A model generated the notes under the pieces. The model ran no database searches. It saw only the letters and a program-made list of their open reading frames with translations, and was not told the DNA's origin. From assembly GCA_028564675.1 (NCBI GenBank), contig JAOVVO010000121.1, forward strand, positions 62,001-126,000: a stretch of DNA of 64,000 bases. Reading direction: 5' to 3'. The DNA comes from Onchocerca lupi (Eukaryota > Nematoda > Chromadorea > Rhabditida > Onchocercidae). Shown piece by piece: positions 12,115 through 24,966 of this stretch; position 1 is the stretch's first letter, and each line of letters starts with the position of its first letter. The translations under genes and the position numbers were made by a program.

Positions 12115-12569
12115 TCAGGGCTCAGATTTATTTTTGCTCATTCGAATTATTTCTAATAGTAAAACCACAACAATTTTATCAATCCGCTTCTCCCTTCCCG
12201 ATGTTTTACAATATTTCGTATGCTGAGTTCCATCTCCAACCTTAGTGTGTTTTTGCCAAAAATTCATCAGAAATTTAACAAATTGCTGTAGATTCAACGC
12301 TTTATCAATTTTATTGAAATCGCGATACTTTCGACCGAATGTGCCATAGTACTCATAAAGCCGACATATATATTGCCAAAAAATTCATTTATTAATAGAA
12401 AAATATTTTCTTGTGTCTGTGCACTCAGTGTCAACTCAATTTCATTTATCATTAGGAAATTCAGCAATTCTTTCCTGACAAAATCTTGGCAAGTTGTTGC
12501 GAAATCGAAACTGTTGGGTTGATAAAACCCTTCTGCCAGTTTTTGCAGGAAAGCAGCACATTCTCCGGT
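12115..12569 (-). other. Two overlapping long open frames, possible frameshifted gene relic
   Basis: Frame B is open for 92 codons (12569-12294) and frame A for 90 codons (12384-12115). They overlap, lack a start Met at the 5' end, and could be continued into each other by one extra T in a T6 run (12383-12378 on the minus strand). The readings include plausible helical segments such as FVRKELLNFLMINE and NLQQFVKFLMNFWQKH. However, the third frame is also open for about 40 codons here, and open frames this long are expected by chance about ten times in a 64-kb AT-rich window. No domain is recognised, so this is a weak call. Confidence 0.2.
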
Positions 12570-15500
12570 TCAACTTAATTAACTGTTGGTTTGTGATTCG
12601 TCCTCTGCTATCAGACACAAGATCTTCAGTTTGGTTTGAGGTGAATTTTCCAACTAAGATATCGTTTCACTGCCATTCTTTTCATCTCCATCGATGTCGA
12701 GAAAAATCCTGAGAAATTTAAAACTTGAGTTGTGTGTTTACTTATTATTTATCTTTCCTACGATTTTCAATAGTATTCTCGTGAAAAAGCTATAAAAAAT
12801 TACGGTCTGAAAGTCAGATTTAAAAGAACTGAGAATAGAATATTTCGGAAGTGATTTTTTCCAAAGAAATCTTAATTGAATTTCGAAAATCCTAAAATAT
12901 TTGCAAATATACATTTTAAAAATCCTGGAGTAATCAAATTGAAAAATTCGAAAATGAACAATCTTTTTTTCTTATATAGTCTTGAAGCTAGATGTATGTT
13001 AAATTCATGAAATTTCCAAATCCATTCAGTGCGTCCACTGATTCTTTCTGTGCAAATTGAAAAATCATCACCTCACCAAATTTGACTGTATAATTTAACG
13101 TATAAGAATCTATTTATAGCGATGGAACAATTGTAATATAATCAAGAATTATCATATATTTATTCTGTTCAGTCTTCAGGCTATTCATTAATCTTTTAAC
13201 CTACTTTTATCTATGGATGCGACTCACATATTCTTCAATACAAAATATTTGACACATTCATTCGGTGAGGTGAAAGGGAATCGTGTCATGTCAGATAATA
13301 GAAAGCGAAATCAAAAAATAAAGTTCACAACTTACTGTCAGATGATGGTTTCGCTTTCTGAGATTTTCAGATTCACTACTACCAATAACCATTTGATGGT
13401 ATCTGTCAAATAAAAACTTCCTGTCACATGACTGCAAGAAGTTCGCAAAGGCAAAAGATGGCATCAAATCCATCCTTAAGTGATTTCAAAAGAGTCACGA
13501 CAATAATAAAATTAATTCATGAATAATAATATCAGTTCTTACTTGAAATGTTCCAAAAAATCAAATTTCTCCGTCCTGCGAAATCCGCATATGTGCTGTT
13601 GTCATAGCTAGCGACGCTTTAGTCTGTGATTTCGATATAAACTAAGGATTTCCTCTTAGTCCAATTTTCCTCTGATCTTTTCTGCTGCGTATGATGATGT
13701 ATGCATGTTGCTAAGAATCGTAATTTTGTCTACTTCTTCCTATAAATATTCAGAAATCTTCTCTTCCACATGTCTGAACTCAAGGACTGCTAAAATATTA
13801 AAATATAATAAAATACAATACTAAAAGAGAAGATAAAAACTGTTCGGTGTGAGTGATATCATTGCACTATTATCAACACTGAATAGTTTTTTGGAATTGG
13901 AGTCAAATCCCTCAAAATGTATTTGAACTCTCTTTGCCAGGTTGCACTGGCATTATCCAAAGTGAATTAGAGCATTTCTATCAGGTAATGAACAAAGAAA
14001 TCATTGTCATGGGAAAATAATATCCTAAAACACATAATAGGTCGCGAGATTTTCATTAATTTTTCTCGTTTCAGGAAGTTAAAAGACGACGGATAACGTA
14101 ACATACGCCTATTTCTGTTAATCATAATGCATTGTAATTCTATTCATATTTTACTTATCATTTCGTTTCAGCCGGTATTGCCTGAAGTTTGCTAATACAT
14201 TCATACGTTTAAAGAATCGCATGAATCATATTATATTTAATCAGCACGAATTCTCCATGAGCTGCATCAGAGATAATTTGAGAAACGAAAAATCATGAAC
14301 TTTTCCATCTTTTTTAGTTTCAAACATTAAGAATATAATCGTGAAGTTCAAGAATCATCATATCGAGGATAGAACAAAATTGGGTATATTCCTAATACAA
14401 TAACAGTAACCTTACGATAGCATTTCTAATATCTTTCTATTCAAGACATCCGGCAATTTTGAACGAAAAATGATAACACTTTAATTCTATTTTTGATTCT
14501 TTCCCCAGTTTTAATTCATAATTCATATTTTATTATTTTCTTTTGTTTTTTTCAGTCACTTTTTTTTTCTTTCCTCGATATGGCTTGGGAAACAATGGTC
14601 TAAGTAATTAATTACCAACAAAGCCTTGTGATCGGTCATTTGTAGTACTCATTTTATTTCACTACCGGGAATTACTATTATTAGATCCGTTCAAGCCAAT
14701 TCATTTCAGTATCTTTATATGATACCATAAAGTTCCAGTCATCAAATCTTGTGCATAACGAATCATTTGATTAGACGTTCTCGAGCAATCATTCAACAGT
14801 GTTGGAACAGATTTTTACTTCGAAATCTTCCTTCCAGATCTGAATAGTTCTGATATAGAAAAGCGTTAACCTTCCTAAAATCTGCAACAATAAATTATTT
14901 GTTACAAATATTTCCAAATTACTTGCAATACTCGACCTGTTTTCCATCCGAAGCATCTAGTCCGTTATGCTTTCATCCCTCTAATAGAAGCTGAATTAGA
15001 TAGATTTGAGAATACAAGAGTCATTTCCAAAGTCTCGTTATAAGTAGCTTCAAACTTTGCAATAAAGAAACCCAGGGATCTCTCTGAATTTGTGTAGATT
15101 TTTCTCGATAAGCGCTATTACTCCATTGCGCTTACAGCCAAAATATTTTCAACGCTCATCGACATTTAGCTACAAATAGAGCTTCGCAAACCATTTATAA
15201 CAATAATCACCAAAGATTTTATCGCTACAATCCTCTATCGTTTGAAATAAAGTTAGTATCCGCAATTTTCAAAAATTCCGTACAGATATCATAACTGCAA
15301 ATACTTCTATTGTGGTATTGAAGTTATTTCTAATCTTTCCTCCAACTACAGTGTGCAAGGTATTTTTTCACTCATTCAGATTCCTGTCATCAGATGGGAA
15401 GAATTGCATTTCAATGAATAAAAAGAAGATTCGATGAAAAAAAAGTCTTGTCACAATGTTCACTCATTAATCCCAAAGAATGATCCATGGCTGTAATTTT

Positions 15501-16740
15501 GGAACAAAGATATTGTGATCTAGTCGTTAATTGATTTCAATGCTGCCTGTTGTTCTCTTTAGCTATAATTTTAAAAACGAATAGTATGCAGTACTTCGAA
15601 ATTTAATCAAGCTATTGCTCTATACCGCAAAACAAATTGATGAATTATCTGACAAAGTTATTACTGATATAGTTGAAGCTGATGTGCAGTAGATCTTCTC
15701 AGCCATGCTTCAACTTCCTTCTAGATTCTTGATCCCTTATCGATGGCTATTTAACGCATGGAAAATGAGTGGTTATTTTTGCGCTGTTCGGAATCTCCAT
15801 CACATTCACTCGTGCACTAGTCGAATGAAGCCTCACTTGCAATCACGCATACCGGGATGCCAGCATTTGTGCTTATTTGAGCGAAATCAGTGTTGATATC
15901 GAAGGAAATCTTATCTAGAATTATCGTCAGTATCAACAGTAACTAAATCTTCCAGCAGATCTGATCATGCACAACTTTGTGCTGGTTATTACCTTCTCCT
16001 TTTCATTGCTTCCTTTCCTATATCACCTGTTTTGTTTGTCGCTGTTTCTTTCTGATCGTGACAAAATTGTAGAGCTGAATTCTGCTTTTCAGTTCTCACA
16101 GATTTCTTCAATTTAATTGTTTCACTTACTTGGAAACGAAGCTCAAACTGCGTAATTAAATCTTTATTATGATAAATTTGTTAATCAGCGAACGTAGTAA
16201 TTATATCAACAATACAATTTCGATAATATCAAAGGAACAACTTTCCTGAAGAAAACATAATACGAAGAAAAGGAAATATAGTTCCACAATAAAAGAAAAA
16301 CCCGAGCTGCACCATTTGATCGAGCTCGTGGTAACCATTCTTCGAAATGATTTTTGTGCTCAGAACCCTCTTCTTCCTCGTGAATGGAGGATCCTGACAT
16401 CATTTTCAGGCTACAGAAAGCTCCTTTGTTAGCGTATGAGAATGCATCTGTGGTTAGAGCATGATGAAAGAGAGGTCTTTTTTAAAGCTCATTGGCTTAA
16501 CAGACAGAAAAAATGATTTCACAATTAACTATAGCAAATACGCAATATCAAATTTGAAACAAAGGAATTACTTGTTCTTTTCTTTTATCATCTCGACTTC
16601 AGCGACAGTGCTTCTCATCATTAAAAAAAACACAAAAACAATGTTCGCCTCCCGGACGAAATCTTTGCTATACTCGTATTATTAAAATCATCTTTTTCGA
16701 TAATAGTACCTAACGATCATTCCATATTCTACTTCATTAT

Positions 16741-17510
16741 CAGTACGTATCGCGAATTTCAATTTCGCGAAACTCAACAAATCTCAAACTAATCTTATAA
16801 ATAAAAAATAAATTTCTTCTTTTGACTTGTTTTAACTTTTTATTTTAATTCACTTGCACTATAAAAAAATTATTCTATTTGAAAGGTTATGTAAATTTCT
16901 TTAGATAATCTTAAACATCTGTTACATTCTCATCTTGAACATCTGGTAAAATTATTTTTTGTAAAGCCTCTCTTACATAAAGGATTTATCTCATTATGCA
17001 AATTTACAACGTTTTCCCACATTGAGAAATGAATCCGTTATCTAATTTGTATTCATTTTAACATGGATAATTATGCACATCCGTTTGTTAATCTATAACA
17101 AAAAAAATGTGTTTCTCATGTAACCATCTCCTACATAGCATGAGAAAACTGCAATCCACTTTTTTGTATTCTGCTGGTTAATAAAACCACTCCCATTACT
17201 TAACAAATATAAGCTTGTATTTCACTTACAAGATCATCACTGTTACCATTCTTCACGCTTGCAAATCATCACGGTTACGCTTTCCCCTACTTATTTCTCT
17301 TTGTACCAATAAAGGATTATTACAATCCGGCTTCAATTCAACACACTCCAAGTCAAACCAACATACCCCACCAAATTCAACTCACTCACTTAAGTCAACG
17401 CAAGTCAACGACTATCAACACTGGTCAAGATATTGGTGGTAATATCTGGCGCTTGTCGGACCTCTCAACAATTCAATTCTATTCAAATAAAAAATTCACG
17501 ACAGTACGTA
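16741..17510. mobile_element. Non-autonomous DNA transposon-like element, copy 1, with 9-bp target duplication
   Basis: A 752-bp element (16750-17501) begins TCGCGAATTTC and ends in the reverse complement of TCGTGAATTT, giving short terminal inverted repeats. It is flanked by a perfect 9-bp direct repeat, CAGTACGTA, at 16741-16749 and 17502-17510. The 5' end has two TCGCGA palindromes 13 bp apart. Near the 3' end is a run of imperfect CAACTCA-type repeats (about 17330-17410). No transposase-like coding sequence is visible. A diverged second copy lies at 51341-51857. A 9-bp duplication is typical of Mutator-like transposons, but the family is an inference. Confidence 0.75.
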
Positions 17511-20372
17511 TTCGGCGTTTATCACTAAGCTGTTCATTCGATGATTGTAGGATTTAACTTTTTCTTTCTGTTACGATTATTTTCAGTGAGGTGATATTAC
17601 ATGCAATCATTAATCGTCGAAAGTTCACGCCATCTTTGAATGTGAACATACATGAATCGTTTCCCGTCCTTCCATCTTATTCCTTAAACGTATTTTACAT
17701 GGCTTCTAGTAAACGCTCAGCTCTTTCATACACACACATATGTCAATATATTGCTGCATGCACACATAATGCTCTTCCATCAACAACTGCACTTCGAATA
17801 TCTAAAACATGAGATCAATCTGTCCGAGATTGCTTGTCATCATTTATGACCCTGAACTCCACCAGATCGCGAGATTAACCACGAAGTAATTTTCATTTTC
17901 GTGAATAGCCCACGCTAATAGTGAGTTTCATATGTTATCAGTAACGCAAGCAAAATGGCATGCCCGATGGATTTTACTTTTTTCTGTGATAGTGCGTGAT
18001 AGCACCTACCAGGCATATCACACTCCGTGCTACAATTCTTGTCATCGATCGTATCTCACTTTTAGAATCATCGCTTTCAATGTTAACGGATTGAGAAACT
18101 AGTCTGGTGTGATTAATCCGCCTGAATTGTCCTTCTCAAGAAGTCGATAATGCCCTAAAGGCTTGCACCATCCAACAACTCTCGTTGTGAAATTTTCAAA
18201 TGATAGTTATGGCATATATTGAATTTGAAAAAGGTAATTGTTGGCTTTTTGATGACATCGTCTGTCTCGCACATCGACTTTGAGTTTACTGAGAGTTCAT
18301 GTCATGCTGAACTTTGCTGTTCTGATCTGCACTTTTGTTCTCTTTTTGACTCAAAAAGGAAATTAGTATCTCGTAGGTTGCTCCAGAAACTGAGTAAAAA
18401 ACGTGATTCGCCCTGCTGGATTTCTCTCGGAATTTAGCTCATACTATCGTAATAGATGCTGATTCGAGAAGTCTGGTACATCTCTTCCTCCATTTCTTCG
18501 AAGAATGGTGATTAGGAACAACACTTGATAAGGTGTATCGAATGGCCTAAATATCTTAATATCCTGACGAGAAGATAATGCAGCGACGCTTTTAATTTTA
18601 TATTCTCCAAAAGTCAGAAGTTTTTGGATGGTAAAAAGACACATGATCGTAATATATCGGATATAGTGAACTGTAATATCAATAAAAGAGAAAAGAGTGA
18701 TTGGTAGACGATGGATTAGTTGACTGACAAATAACTAAAAATTGCTATACCCGTAAAAATAAAAACAGCAATAGATCCTGTTAAAATCGATTTCTCTTCC
18801 TCCTTTTTTTCATGAATAAACTAGACTAGGATTATAACATTCAGAATAAATGCGTTTAAAAGAAAATGAGAAAAAACTAAGAATTATTCTGCTTTATTCA
18901 GTTTTTCAGCATTTCGAAATATACATACAATAAGATGAAGCAGTAATTAAAAAAAGAAATTCACAAGGATTTAGAAAAACAAATCACAATTTAATGAATT
19001 TAATGACATTGAGGGGTTTCTTATTATTGAGATCCAATGAAAACTTGAATTAAAATTCTCAAATAACTTTTTGCTGAATTTCTAAATTTCTTCAGAAGTA
19101 GGAATGTTGATTTCAGTATTCTGGATGCTTTGCACATATTTTGGCTTTGAATACATACGTAAACTTAACCAAAAATAGTTTCTGGGAAAATTTGAATATT
19201 CAAATTTATGTAATAAATTGCAAACAAAAAGTAATAATATTATGAATAATGACGAGCTAGCTAAAACATACCTGAGGAGTTTTTCAATACATTTTCTTGG
19301 TTTACACCTGTTGCAATAGAATATGACTAGAGTTCTAGACTGAATCAAAAAAAAAAGCTTTCCTTTGCATTTTTAAATCTGCTGTGTTGTGCAAAGGAGC
19401 ACGACTTAAATTTAGATGGAGGAAGAGAAACTGAGTCGATTTTTTCGATGTAAAAATGCAGTTGGCTAAGGTTGTAAGTTATTTAGCATGAAACATTTAG
19501 ATCAAGACGAAGAATTAGAATTCTGTTCTAGCCATCGAAATCTGAAAAAGTTTCTAGCTTTTGTGCAGAAGCATATTCAATTAACTATTAATATATCAGC
19601 AAGTGTCGTGATTCATTCTTCACGTACATACAATCGCTATTCTTATGCACCAGCGTACTATCGTTCTCATTAGACGAAGCAACAAGTAAATGCGGACATG
19701 GTACTTCTTGCTCACCTGTGAAGCTGCCACGGTGATGCAACTGATTGACAATATCGCGTCCCAAAATAATGCTAAAATTTAATGAAAATTCGGAGTTTTC
19801 GGAGGAAAAAAGTTGTATAGATTTTCCCATAATACGTTCAGATATAGAAAATCTCTTCAGGTCAGCATTTCAAAGTTTTATTACGAACGTTTTCATAAAA
19901 ATCATTGAACTAGGCTGTGGAAATGATAAGGGAAAAGTGGTGTCAAAGACCAGCAGATATGTTCTGTTCTGATGTTTTACAAGCTTTTAATTACACAAAT
20001 TGCTAACGGGTGTTTGCAATCCAGATCACCCGACAGCTGATCTGCAAATACATTCAATGGTTCATGTTTCTGATCTACGGTTGTGTCCGACGTCCATTCT
20101 ACCTTCACTGGAAAACATGTTGCACTGAATAACCTATGTTTTAACAGTTTTGATAATTTGAAATTTGTAACCAACAATAGCCTAATCAATGATTAGATTA
20201 CAGAAGATACTTCGCCCAAAATGTAGATTTACCCTCATCAGACACGATGCACTGTACGACAGAAGGCCTTAATGAATCTATGAGTCACTTGCTAATACAG
20301 TCTTATTTTTAGAAATTTTTATCCAGTCATTATGTCGACGTTTAATTCTTCCAGATAAATGTTTCCGAACTC
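17511..20372. other. Intergenic DNA downstream of the CUB-domain gene
   Basis: No gene is supported. Short minus-strand open frames at 19.59-19.83 and 19.98-20.19 kb have protein-like stretches, and a CAG|GTGAGC donor motif occurs near 19.71 kb, but no consistent exon chain or domain was found. Confidence 0.5.
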
Positions 20373-21626
20373 TTAAAATTCCCCTTTAGAAGGCAAAAAA
20401 TTTACATACTTATTCATTGTAGCCTTTTGCGGAATTTTTTTCCCCACTATTAGTGGCTTGATTGATGGAGATGGTGAATAAAATCCAGGAGATGTTGGTT
20501 GTTGCAATTCGGCGATATTTGTTGCAGTACAGAAAGGTATCCGTTCAATAGATAATTCTGTGGTTGTAGAAGCGCAAGCTTTATCTGGAGTTTTCATACA
20601 TTTGCAGCAGATGCATGCACATATGCATAGACATGCGGATAAACTTACCGCAGCCATACTGATAAGTAAGAGCGTCAAACCGGTTAATGAACCAAACGGA
20701 TCATCAGTCAAAACTGAAATAATTTCAAATTTTACCACAAATTTTTTATTTCTTATGGAAGTAAGACATCTCTTATAATAGTATTTGTGTCTCTAAATCT
20801 TTTCAAACGTGTGACATGAAAATATCTTAACAGAAGGGCATAGATTTTCCATTTTCTCATCTATCTTTTTTTAAATCAAACAATCGATATTTTCATCTAT
20901 TTAATTAGAATTCAAAGATAAAATGAAAAACAAACAATCGCATTTGTGAGCAATTTGCAATTCGCGTATCAAATCGGATTCATCCTTGCAGTCTGGATAT
21001 CGATTGCAAGCAAGTTCTGCAGCAATGCATTCTTGATTCTTGCATGTGAATTCCCGTTGGGCATTGCATGGTGCTAAAATGATTATTATAAAAATTGACC
21101 ATACACTGATGCATTGCTTTCTTCGAAAATGGCCAAGTAATTTCTTTTTGAAAGAGGCCTCTTATGCTATTTTAATGCTTGATCATAAACAATTTCTGGC
21201 CAGGATGAAGTAAAGTGTGATAAACAGCATTGAAAAGGTGCTTTTTCAAATTTAAACAGGCAGATATCCAGAACAGCAGCTCTTCTCATAACAAACTGTA
21301 CTATATTCAGAAATCAGGAAGATAAATAATAGAAGAAATAAAGAATTACATACTTACAAACTTAACGAAAAGTTTCGAAAAACAGCTTACCAACATTTGA
21401 TTTCCGAAATGCGGACCAAAGTAACCTAAAACCTTCACCATTATGATAAAATGGTAATTCGGCATCCGTATGCCACCAGAGCGTTAACGCGTTCTCTGTT
21501 GAAACTGCCAATTCACTAGAATTTCGAATAGTACCGCAAAACTGGCCAAGTATTGGTCCCGGCGAAGTGTCTTCTTGAGTTGCATCTCGTAAAGTTTGCG
21601 GATCGATTGGTTTTTCATGCTGGAGT

Positions 21627-21659
<33 letters not shown>

Positions 21660-22493
21660 GAGAAGTAAAACTTGTAAATCATTTATTTATTTTGTAATTC
21701 CAAAGTACACAGAATTCTGGAAAAATTTGATTTCCAAGAAATTCTTTCGAATTTCGTTAAATCAAACTAGTAAAGATTTGAAAATGTGAAAAAATAATTA
21801 CGATTGAAGATGTAAAGGAACAGATAGAGAGAAAATGGTGGTCAATTACATTCAACCCCGTAATTTTAAATTTGAACGGATGAAATACTGGAATAGAATC
21901 TGAAAACTTGCATTAAGAGAAAAGATTTTTATAGCTAGAAAACGAAATAAAAAAGGCTTTTTGCTGATATAAAAACAAACATCGAAAACATGAAGCGTAT
22001 CCTTATCACAGTTGTGAGCATTACCGAGCACATTGAAATCAAGCACCCGTAAGCGTATACGGTAACCAGATGGTGCCGTTATCAGCAGAAAGCAATTCTT
22101 GGATGCACTGTATGGAATGCTTCCGTATGATTGATGTGATATCAGTAAACCGGACAGAGCAGTTACACGACGTTCCAGCTTTGACTTACAATTATCTGAG
22201 TAACTTCCACCATCGAAATAACCTAAAATATGAAGACTGAAGATTTCTACCAAAGCAGGAATTCCTGTTAAACGTAAAAAACTTCCAAAAAATCTTCATA
22301 ACACATCGTAGAATAGTTTATTTTCGGATTAATCGCAAAACGCTTTCAATTTACATAATAACAAATGATATATACAGTATGCTGAAGACTTACTTATTTG
22401 TGGCTCATATGACAGCACAGCATGGCCCGGAGTAATTAAAAGACGGTAAGAAAGTAGTACGATTGTTGTACGGACCATCAAAATAATGGTCAT
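20373..22493 (-). CDS. CUB-LDLa type I membrane protein (NETO/SOL-2/LEV-10-like)
   Basis: Five exons join in frame: 22493-22394, 22222-21981, 21619-21391, 21073-20936 and 20713-20373, giving 349 residues. An N-terminal signal peptide (1 to about 27) is followed by one CUB domain (45-185) with the expected four cysteines (45, 77, 105, 142), APSGYRIRLRVLDF and late LTLWWHTDAE/GEGFRLLWS. An LDL-receptor class A repeat follows (193-235) with six cysteines (193, 201, 206, 213, 219, 235) and the calcium-site signature DCKDESD. One membrane span (about 243-270) runs into a cysteine cluster, then a cytoplasmic tail of about 75 residues. CUB plus LDLa plus one span is the layout of NETO, SOL-2 and LEV-10, which bind and tune ionotropic receptors at synapses; NETO has two CUB domains and LEV-10 five, so a single CUB is short. 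Two introns use GTTTGT donors. Receptor-accessory function is inferred from architecture. Confidence 0.88.
21630..21653. repeat. T24 homopolymer (A24 on the coding strand) beside a 3' splice site
   Basis: Read on the minus strand, this is a run of 24 A just 10 bases before the acceptor AG of the third exon of the CUB-domain gene, where a pyrimidine tract would be expected. The run lies within intron 2 as modelled. Confidence 0.9.
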
Positions 22494-22523
22494 TATGCGT
22501 GATAATGCGGATGATATTGATAA

Positions 22524-23223
22524 TTCGGTAGTGATAACAGTGTTAATGATGATGAGGATAGATCTTATATTGCTTCAGAAATCACAGCTGGTGAAGATGA
22601 AATCATAATTGATGAATATGTTTATGATCATCCTGAGTGCTGGGATTGGTGCAATAAGTGATGCATATAACTATTTCCATTTACGAAATGTTCGACCCTG
22701 AAACTTTCATAAATTAATAATTATAGAAATTAAAAGAAAATTTAGATAACTGCAGTTTCCATTGAGTGAATACTTGTGGGACATTCTGAGCATTTGTGAT
22801 TTGATTTCACAATGGTTTAAGATCAGGAATATTGAATTCAAGCAAAATAATGTTCCAAATTATGCTTTTTTTGAAGCCCTTGATCGGAAATTCGGATTGA
22901 TCTTTAAGAAAATCTTCGGTATGAGAAAAATAAGAATATTCTTACTCACCCTATTTTTGAAAACGACATCTTAGACTTCATTAATGTTAAATCAACATAA
23001 AAAGTTGAGTTCCCACAGCACCATTATCAATCCTAAAATCGCTTCTGTGATAAGCAAAGTATTGTTAATGTTTTTTTGCAAGGTGATTTTCACAACAAAC
23101 ATATAAATTGTGGAGACGCAGCTCTCTGGGAATAAGAGCTTTGAAGACGTCGTAAGAATAGGAAGGTTACCAGCGGCGGGAGTAGAAATCTCGAATAAAA
23201 TCATTCTCATGGATACTAAATAA
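22524..23223 (+). other. Exon-like open fragments head-to-head with the CUB gene
   Basis: Three plus-strand stretches look protein-like. 22524-22661 is acidic and ends in EYVYDHPECWDWCNK before TGA. 22756-22918 lies between a TAACTGCAG acceptor and a TTCG|GTATGA donor and reads FPLSEYLWDILS onward, 54 codons. 23107-23223 reads VETQLSGNKSFEDVV onward and ends at TAA. The phases do not join cleanly: the first stretch has no good phase-0 donor and the third needs a frame change. They may be exons of an unknown gene, a decayed gene, or chance. Confidence 0.22.
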
Positions 23224-24966
23224 AAAATATGAATACGGAATATAAGTATTCATATTTTACAATATTTATTGGAAAAATAGCATTTAATAATAAATTTCAA
23301 AAAGTTTTTCTTCTAATACAACCATCAAACAATAGTCTTTTTATAAGGCGTTTTAGCTTCGTTCTCCTCTATAAAAATCTAGGTATTTTGTCACCAACTC
23401 TAAATTTAAAATAGGTTAAATAGTGGTATAAAAAAAAGACACAAGTGACTATTTTTTTATAATACCTATCTGTATTATGTCAGTTACTATTCCTGTTGCC
23501 TTTCTTGACGCATAGTATCATTTTCTTTTTGTCACATTAGCAAGTAAAATCTTGCTAATCTTGTCTCATAATTTTACGATCTAATACTTCTAAAAAATTG
23601 CGAATTATAAGCTAACGACAAGTTGACTTTAATGACAAATAATAGAAATAGGTCTCAAGAAACTTTCAAATTTTGCCGTACCAGCACTATAGTAATTGAA
23701 AACTACATAGATCCCACTGTTTCTGTTATTGATATTAATGTTGTTACAGCAATCGCTGCAACAAAAGTAAGATTTCAGGATTGAGAAAATTGCAAATATT
23801 GTTAACTTAATGATTATTAATTGCAACATTTGATAACTTCATAATGCTTAACCTTGCTCGGTTTAGTTTAACTTAGTTTAGCTTCGATACTACTACTGCT
23901 ATTATCAGTAAGACATCTCAGATGTAAAAGGACGTAAGATCTGTGACAAATAAGAGATCATAAATCAGTTGTTCTATTGGCACTTTCGATTGATGTACGC
24001 TTGATGTTGCTTGAAGCCGAAAAATATCTTCTGTTCCACGCATCTCTTCCTAGAAGGCCAGAATGTGTGCCATATGTACGGAACATGAAAATACAGATGT
24101 TTCAACTGCTCGCTTTACTAGCTGTTTAATTCTGGACAATTAATACCTTTCTAAGAATCAAATATGAATCAAATATGCAATTCCATAACTTCAATATTTC
24201 CGCAAGCTGATTTAGAAAATTCTTGCTACTACAGATGAGCTTCGTTATCTTTATACTTAGTAAAGATTTATGTAAAGATTCTAAGTTCGATTTTACACGT
24301 GGAATAACAAAGCTAGATTAATTAATGGAAAAATATGGGTTGTGAAAATACAGGAAACACAAAATACACGCAATACTATGTGTTGATAAAGGTGGAGCAC
24401 TTTGATGCATGAAATTTTTTTGCAAAACAATTACAATTAAATGATGGGCAATCGATTTTGTCATCACATGATTGTACACATTTAACAGATGGAATAAATA
24501 AAACAAATAGGATAAGTAAAATGTATTCCATATATTAAAGCTATCCGACATTTTAACGAAGACATTAATGGAAATAAAAATAAGAATTGTGGATGACGAT
24601 AATGAGATATGGAAAAGTGGATGAAAGATGGCATCTCTGCATCTCGTAAATCCCACTATTTCGGATCCCAACAATGCAGATGTCAGTTTCCACATTCATT
24701 TATCTCTTAAAAGAAGGAATGAATACCTTTGTTTTTGTTCCACTTTCAATTCCCTCTCTTTTTTGCTAATTTTTTCCTTCCCGATTTATCTGGGAGAAGT
24801 ATCTCACTGTCTTCTGTGTCATGACTGAACACGAATCTCCAAAATCCCAATCGAGGGCATTCATTTGATGGTACAATTGTCTTATTTCTTGCTATAATAC
24901 GGGAAGGAAAAAGTACTGAGGATTTATGTATTTCCAAAATTGAGAATTGTTGAAAAAATATATTGA

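Larger units (their letters stand above)
8956..16740. other. Gene-poor stretch
   Basis: No gene can be supported. A cluster of short open frames on both strands at 10.34-11.02 kb reflects locally fewer stops, perhaps an old mobile-element relic, and shows no recognisable domain. Long open frames on the minus strand at 12.1-12.7 kb are listed separately. Confidence 0.5.
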
